Part shown: positions 57,539-64,000 of the stretch, in pieces
Position numbering within the stretch: position 1 is the first letter of the stretch
How the letters are laid out: each line of letters starts with the position of its first letter
From: Amaranthus tricolor
Taxonomy: Eukaryota > Streptophyta > Magnoliopsida > Caryophyllales > Amaranthaceae
Direction: 5' to 3'
DNA: 64,000 bases
NCBI RefSeq assembly: GCF_026212465.1
Contig: NC_080056.1
Location: forward strand, 8,942,017-9,006,016
Program-made: the position numbers and the translations under genes
Notes under the pieces: generated by a model
The model's input: the letters and a program-made list of their open reading frames with translations, nothing else
Database searches by the model: none
What the model was told of the DNA's origin: nothing

Positions 57539-59327
57539 AGGAAAGAAGAGAATTGAAGATGAGTAACAAATCCTTCTAACGTTAAAAACTATAATGTTTG
57601 GAAAGGAAAACACATTAGTCTTTCTTGTCGTTTTCTTTTCTTGTTCGTCTCCTTCCTTGTCGTCTTAAAATGTTATCTAAAGGTAGTGTTACTTCAATCG
57701 CATATCACATAGCAAACTAAAAGGAGAAAAACCATCCAAAAAGAGAAAGACTAAATTTAATGTTTGTTATACTACTTTTTTTTAATTGATCGATTCATAA
57801 AGATACTTGATTTTTAATTAACTTATTTTTAAGTAGTTTTTCTTTTTGATTGCTTTGCTTAGGCCCAACAGATCAAGGGCTCTAAAGCTATAAACGGTAA
57901 GTCGGTAATGATTTACTCTTTCTATTCTTATGAAATTGTCTCACTTTTCATTTAAGTTTGTTTTTTTAACATTGCAACATTTTTACTTCGGCTATTCTTC
58001 CTAGCACTTTTTAAATAATTTTTATCCACATATCTCACTTTTAATCCTAATCACACAATATAGTGGTCTTTACCATTTTCTTAATATTTTTTTCATTGAA
58101 TATGTTATAATCTCTTAAGGACAGATTATGTTGAAGAAAATTTGAATCGAGCCTCAAGCAAATAGATTAAAAGTAGTAAATCATTTAGGTAAAAAAAAGC
58201 TTCATTTTACCTACAAAAAAATAATAAAAAGAAGGGACTCTAAAAATTTCATTCTTATGTATATAAGTTGCAAAGTTTAGACTGAATGTTAAAATTATCA
58301 AATTACAACCCAACTAAAATAAAATTTTCTTTTGAATATAATTTTTGATATCGATTACTCATATGTCCCATTGAGATTATAACATTACGTAAATCTATAC
58401 GAGAGCTTTTAAGAGTAAATAATGTTGCTTTGTTTTGATCCATCTAAGCTAACTTTTATAATTGATTTATAAGATTTTGACAAAACTATTGAATTAATTG
58501 GATCAGACTACATCCATGATCCATGTTTCTTACATGACTCACCATCTCTTATGCAAGTTGATATACAGAATTAGGATCAATATAATAACTAAGTTAGTTG
58601 GTAGCTACGTAAAAAATATTAACAATTAAAAAGATAAAATCCAATATCAATATTATGTATCCTTTAATCTTTATTGCAGTTTTCTAGTAATTCATACACA
58701 TTCTGTGTCTCCTTTATTTCCATTTCTTATTGCTTTGTCATATACAACATTTTAAAATATTGATAGAGCATCAAGAATTAGGTTTTATCTCAGTTAAATT
58801 GAGTATCATTTTCTCCTATTGAGATTGAGTTTGAATTTCATCTAACTCCCTTCATACTCTTTATGAGTGTAAAAATGCATAATGGTCGCGATTAAGGTAA
58901 CAGAACGGTGATGTGTAAAGGGTGTGATGCGGTTATCGGAACAATTATATATGGGTCGAAATACAAGATATCCCTTGAAACCGCCCATAACGCTGAATAT
59001 CGTTTCGTTGTTTCCAAAAATGTTTACACTATGCAAAAACGCGATGCGATACAGTCTTATTTTTGCACTATGAATAAAATCTATATAATAAAATAAAAAT
59101 AAATTTGAATATGTTCATGCCCAATTGCATTTGCTAGATTAACTTTCCAGTGTTGGCAGCTGATCGTTGCAGATCAGCATTCAATGCCTTCCTTGCAAAT
59201 TTCACATTCCTTTGTTTTTTTTTTCCTATAAAATGGTCTGAATCTTTTCACATTCTTCATTCTTCATTATACTTATTTATTTCTCAAAATTAATACCCAA
59301 TTCTTATTCAATATTGAGATATTGAAA
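57539..59327. other. Intergenic stretch between PRHA-like and GDSL genes
   Basis: AT-rich, no gene recognised. The last 150 bp before 59328 is probably the GDSL promoter and leader, with tataaaat at about 59227-59234. Confidence 0.45.
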
Positions 59328-62300
59328 ATGGGTATTTTTCAAAATAATCAAAAAACATTAATTTTCTTTATAGTTTATTGTTCAAGTATGATTAGTAAAA
59401 GTAATGGTAGAATGAATGGAAGAGAAGAGGGAATAGCAAATTTTGTATTTGGAGATTCGTTAGTAGATGCGGGAAATAACAACTATATAATGTCATTGTC
59501 TAAGGCAAATTATGCGCCTAATGGTGTTGATTTTGGAATGCCCACTGGAAGATACACTAATGGCCGAACCATTGTTGATATCATAGGCAAGTTATTGTTT
59601 CATTCTACTGCTATTTTTATCTTTTTCTTTTCATTTTCCTCTGTTTTTAAACATGCACTTTCCCATTAACAATACAACCCGGCCTTCTTCTGTACTATTG
59701 GTTTTTGACATAAGACTAGAAATAGAAGTATAAATGGTTAAAACAATGAAATATTTAAAAATAATAAATATAATGGGGTGTTTGTTTTATGGGTTTTTGC
59801 TTAGCTTTTTGATTGACTTATGGTTTCTGGTCTGTTAGTTGGTCAAACAGTCAAAAAAGTATTTGGTAAATGGCTTTTTAGCAGCTGAAAAGTTAATTTT
59901 TAAGCCAAAATGAAAAAGCTGCTTGAAATAGTTTTTTTTGGTTAACTTTTAACTTGTTGGTTCACTTTTTATCTAATAAACAACCAAAAACTAATACTCA
60001 AATTTATCATACATTTTTACAAATAACTGAATTTTTCAGCTAGTTTAAAAGCCAACAAAAATAACTAGCATTTTTAGCTGCTCAAATAAACCAACTAAAA
60101 AGCCAATAACTAATTGTCAAACATGATATAAAATGTAACAGTGGTGAGACTGATATTCAAAGATAGAAATTTAATAAATTAATTAAGATTCATTAAAAAA
60201 ATGGGCAAATTAACTAAAATAAAATAGTATTTTGAAGTAGCTTCCGAATAAAAAAAATATTCTTGGATTTGTTTATCTACTTGTCATCACGAGCTTTTAG
60301 GAAGGAGTAGGTAATATCCTAACGGCCCGTTTGGTTGATGGTAATAAAGTAATGGGAATGAAATGTTATAATGGCAATAGTAATGAAGGAATGGATATGA
60401 AAATTGGTAACGAAGATTCTTTTGTTTGGTGTGCTGACTAAAGAATGGTAATGGAAGATAATATTCCATTGATTGCATTTGGTTGTTAGTAATAAAAAAT
60501 GGTAATGACTCTTAGTTTCATTATTGTACATTTGTATCTAAAAGCATTATTGTATCTAAATTATTCTATCTAATGATTCTTTTTTTAATAATAATATTTT
60601 TTGGATAATTACATACATTACCTTTTTTTAGTATTATTTTTTTTTCTTCAACTCGAAACAACATTACCTTATTTTATTACCACAGTAATACTTCATTACC
60701 ATTACAGCCTAATACCAGGTTGTTTGATGGTAATAAAAATGGCCATTTTTGGTAATTTCATTACCTTGTTTTATTACCATCAATTACCATTGAAGGCATC
60801 CAAACAACCAAATTTTTTATTACTTAATTTTATTACCATTACCGCCCTCTAATACCATGTACCAAACGGGCCGTAAATGTCTAACTCATTAACTAGAGAA
60901 AACATTTTATTAACTATATTTAGCAAGTAGTCTTTAGGTCTTTCCGGTTCATTTTAAAGATTATGTATAAAATATTTTATATATCTACTTAAAACGAATT
61001 TTATTTTATACAAGGAGAAATAAAATTAAAAATAATTCTTTAAAGATATATAAAAATCAAAATATATCTATTTGAAATCTTATTAAATTCGATTTAATGT
61101 ATTAAAGCTTAATATATATTTTTTGTGATTTGTTATGAAACATATTTGTTGTTATTCAGGCTTGAATTATTTTTGAAAATATTGAAAAACAAATGTAACA
61201 AACGAAATAAAATATATACTTCTTTGTTTGGTAATCAATAATAAATAGTGGGAATAAGAATGAATTGTAGTATAAATTTTCATGATATGTATAATGTTGT
61301 TCCATGGTAATAAAAGTTAGATCATAAAAGTTTTTTCCTTCACAATTTTCCATTACCACCTAATACTATATATTCAAATGTAAGATATTGAAATGAATAT
61401 TGCAAAGAAAATTAGATTGTAGGAGTATTAGTATGACAATTAAACTTGTTAAGAGATAGTCTTATAAAAAATACACTAACTTTTCATTACCATCCCCACC
61501 ATTTTATACCGATTACTAAATGGGTCATAAATATTTACTAAATGCTTTTTTAAACTATTTGACAATAATAAAGATGAAAAAACCAACCTAAAAAGTTGCA
61601 AAACACATGACATCATATGTTTTCAATTGTGGCAATTAGACGTTGCGTGTTAATTAATTGGTTTTCATTAATATGTTTCTTCAGGGCAGCAGCTTGGATT
61701 AGGAGGGTATACCCCACCATACTTGGCTCCAACCACAAGAGGAGGAATCATTTTGAAAGGGGTCAATTATGCTTCTGGTGGTGGTGGCATCCTTAACCAA
61801 ACTGGCAACATTTTTGTATGATCCCCTTTATTTTCTCTTGTCTCCTTTGTGCTATAATAACACATTAAATACGCATATTCTCATTTAAAATGGTCCCATT
61901 TTAAGTGAATTTTAAGTTGAATTATATATTCTAATTAAGTTAATTAATTAATTAAATGTAGCTACTAATTTCTTACACTTCTTTTTTTAAACCTTATATT
62001 TTTTCTAGAAATTCTTGACCTTATTTGAAAAATGATAGAATATAAAAAATAATATTTTCTCATTTTAAAACTGAAGTTAAAAGTCTTTTTCTATGTTTAA
62101 CATGTTAAATTTTGAACATTCACTTATTGCCCTTTTATAATACTCGATCCCTCAATTCTAACTTTAGTTGTCCATTTAATTTTGCAAACATGTCAATTTA
62201 TTAATTCAAATTTTAAGATATCTAATTTAACGCAATTAGCATTCACTTCTTTGTCCCATTGAGATTACACCATTATGTAAATCTATATAAGAGCTTTCGG

Positions 62301-63162
62301 GGAAAAATATTGCGATTACAATGAAACAAAGTATAAAAAATAATATTAATAATTAAGCATTCATACATAATACGAAAAAATAATTAGAAATATCATACAA
62401 ATTCAAAATAATTGATATATAATGTCAATTAAGATAACTAAATTGAAGAAGTGGGATTACAATCAACTGTATAACCCTAGTTCCATCTTGCCTAGGTATA
62501 TCGATTAGTGGATGTCCGCTCTCAATCTAATATTTATGATTGATTACACAACGCAGTCAATAAAAACTTCAGACCTATAAAATTTATTATGTTCTAAAAC
62601 TGTTGAAAATGTGCATTTGTTATCCACATATATTCGCTATTTTCTTTCCTCGGAACTCTATCTTGTGCCAAATACTGAATTATTGACTATAATTATAACT
62701 ATGACTTTATAAACTACACGAGTGACTTTAATTTTATCACTATAAATTAGTTTCAACAATGAACTTCTTTGGGATTTTTACATGAGTTAATTCATCTCCT
62801 AATTATTTTGATTGCTCAAGATTTATTTTTTAAATCCTAACAAAAATATAATTGATTTACTTATTTTTTAAATCCAAACAAAATTATAATTGATTTATAA
62901 AATTGATGGATGTTAGGGTGGAAGGTTAAATATGGACGCACAGTTAGACAACTTCGCCAATACAAGGGAAGAACTCATAAACAGGATAGGAGAAGAAGGA
63001 ACAAGGAGACTTGTTAATAAAGCTTTGTTTTCAGTAACAATGGGATCCAATGATTTTATCAATAACTACTTAACTCCAGTTATCTCAAGACTAGAGCAAG
63101 AGATGATCACTCCGGAAGCATTCGTAAATGCAATGATATCAAGATATAGACTACAACTCACG
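59328..63162 (+). CDS. GDSL esterase/lipase, secreted, 3' part beyond the window
   Basis: Exons: 59328-59586, 61685-61815 and 62917-63162; the last ends at a good donor (cacg, then gtgag), and the next exon is beyond 64000 or in the unrecognised tail. The start is the ATG at 59328, with a hydrophobic leader (LIFFIVYCSSMI). Block I is FGDSLVDAGNNNY with the nucleophile Ser; then the GRYTNGRTIVDIIG block, block II GVNYASGGGGI (Gly), and block III TMGSNDFINNY (Asn). The catalytic Asp-His of block V would be downstream. Intron 1 uses a GC donor (atag, then gcaagt) with a normal AG acceptor at 61683-61684; only this splice keeps the IIGQQLGLGGY frame. It is the family of secreted plant lipases acting on acyl esters; the substrate is unknown. 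It is a different subclass from the dead gene at 22214-24746. Confidence 0.92.
59775..60130. mobile_element. Inverted-repeat MITE in intron 1 of the GDSL gene
   Basis: The left ggtgtttgttttatgggttt with gcttagctttttg and the right, inverted, catgtttgacaattagttat with ggctttttagttgg form imperfect arms. No clear target duplication. Confidence 0.4.
60323..60873. mobile_element. Tourist-like MITE (PIF/Harbinger) in intron 1 of the GDSL gene
   Basis: The ends cggcccgtttgg and ccaaacgggccg are a perfect 12-bp inverted repeat flanked by TAA (60320-60322 and 60874-60876). It is 551 bp, with taccatt / aatggta repeats throughout and no coding capacity. A further fragment of similar text lies at about 61225-61520. 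Confidence 0.75.
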
Positions 63163-64000
63163 GTGAGATGTCTTTATTATACCACTTAGTTGAAAATATT
63201 TTAAATTTCGATATAATTTTTTTTTTACTTAAATATTACAAATGAGTGAGACATAAATGAAATTATATCTGATTGTGTTTGAATTTAATTATCATATTTG
63301 TTGGATTTTCACTTTATTAAATCTGATTAAAAATAAGATTTTAGAGGCGTTATTCATCTAGGTGTTTTGGAAATTATTTTCAAAAAAAAAAAATAGAGTA
63401 CATCTAAGAAAGATCTAATATATAGAACTCTGAACATATAGCCATTTCTTAATCAGGTGAAGAACACGGGTGTGAGTAGACTTGTCAAAACGGTCTGTCT
63501 TAAGGGTTTAGGTCGGATTATTTGTTTATATTGAGATTGGTTCGGATTATTTTTTATTTGTAAAAGGTTTAGATCAGGTTCAGATCAAATTCGATTCGGT
63601 CAATTGCTCAAGAATTTATAAATCTAATTTTCCTTATCATTATATTTTTTAATAGAAATCTTTTCATATAAAAAAGATTAACATGCCAATCTTAAAGGCT
63701 ATAACAAAAAAAAATGATCTAAAATACAAAAAACTAACAAAAATATAGTGAGTTCTTACTAAAAATGTCCTCTTTAAATGATACATATAAAATTTTATAA
63801 AAATATTTTGTACTATATTTATTTTTTTATTTGTGAAAATTAATTTTTATAATAACAAACTTTAAAATATCAATAAAAATCAATTCTAATCCCATAAAAT
63901 ATATTTTTCTATTTTAAATTACAATATAGGCAAAAAAAAGAAAAATCTAAATGAAAATCAATCCTAAAACCTTATCTAAATAGTGTAATATTTACTCCAA
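63163..64000 (+). other. Intron of the GDSL gene, running off the window
   Basis: AT-rich. I see no further GDSL exon here. A decayed repeat begins near 63480 (gtctgtcttaagggtttagg). The gene's remaining exons should lie to the right. Confidence 0.5.

Overview
The window is nuclear DNA of a flowering plant, probably a eudicot. Genes are sparse and split by introns, flanked by AT-rich DNA full of plant transposons: Ty1/copia, solo LTRs, RTE-type LINE, hAT, MULE, Tourist, Stowaway and Helitron-like ends. Some repeat families recall Caryophyllales, but that is only an impression. Three protein genes look intact: a half-size ABCG transporter (37460-39688, minus), a PHD-finger homeodomain protein of the PRHA type (51261-56805, plus, ten coding exons), and the 5' part of a GDSL esterase/lipase (59328-63162, plus, cut by the right edge). 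Two more are dead: a GDSL lipase (22214-24746, minus) and an Ulp1/C48-like transposon-type gene (46902-49456, minus).

Region by region: 1-8884 is an old copia element whose gag is split by a G-rich hAT-like element, whose integrase holds a 34-bp LTR-like insertion, and whose polymerase is split by a 2.7-kb solo LTR. 8885-13900 holds nested hAT elements, Helitron-like ends and MITEs. 13930-14970 has no useful ORF but carries what I read as a polycistronic snoRNA gene: site II and telo-box promoter motifs followed by several box C/D snoRNAs, one recognisably U15. 16187-22051 is a minus-strand copia element with an exact 5-bp target duplication, itself split by a fragment of another LTR element with a 201-bp tandem array. 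26082-27518 is a giant palindrome made of smaller palindromes, bounded by an exact 9-bp repeat. 27500-37460 is repeat-rich and gene-free, with a 1.6-kb solo LTR, a TIR element and a tRNA-like SINE. 43095-45063 is a 5'-truncated LINE with a 17-bp target duplication and a scrambled 5' junction. 45400-50250 holds minisatellites and the Ulp1-like pseudogene. A 41-bp satellite with strict two-variant alternation (57047-57538) separates the PRHA-like gene from the GDSL gene.

The intact genes do not form a pathway. The ABCG protein is a membrane exporter (relatives handle cutin and suberin lipids), the PHD-homeodomain protein is a nuclear regulator, the GDSL enzyme is secreted, and the snoRNAs direct rRNA 2'-O-methylation. 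The main story is layered transposon insertion, with dates readable from nesting, and a hidden non-coding RNA gene that an ORF-based annotation would miss.
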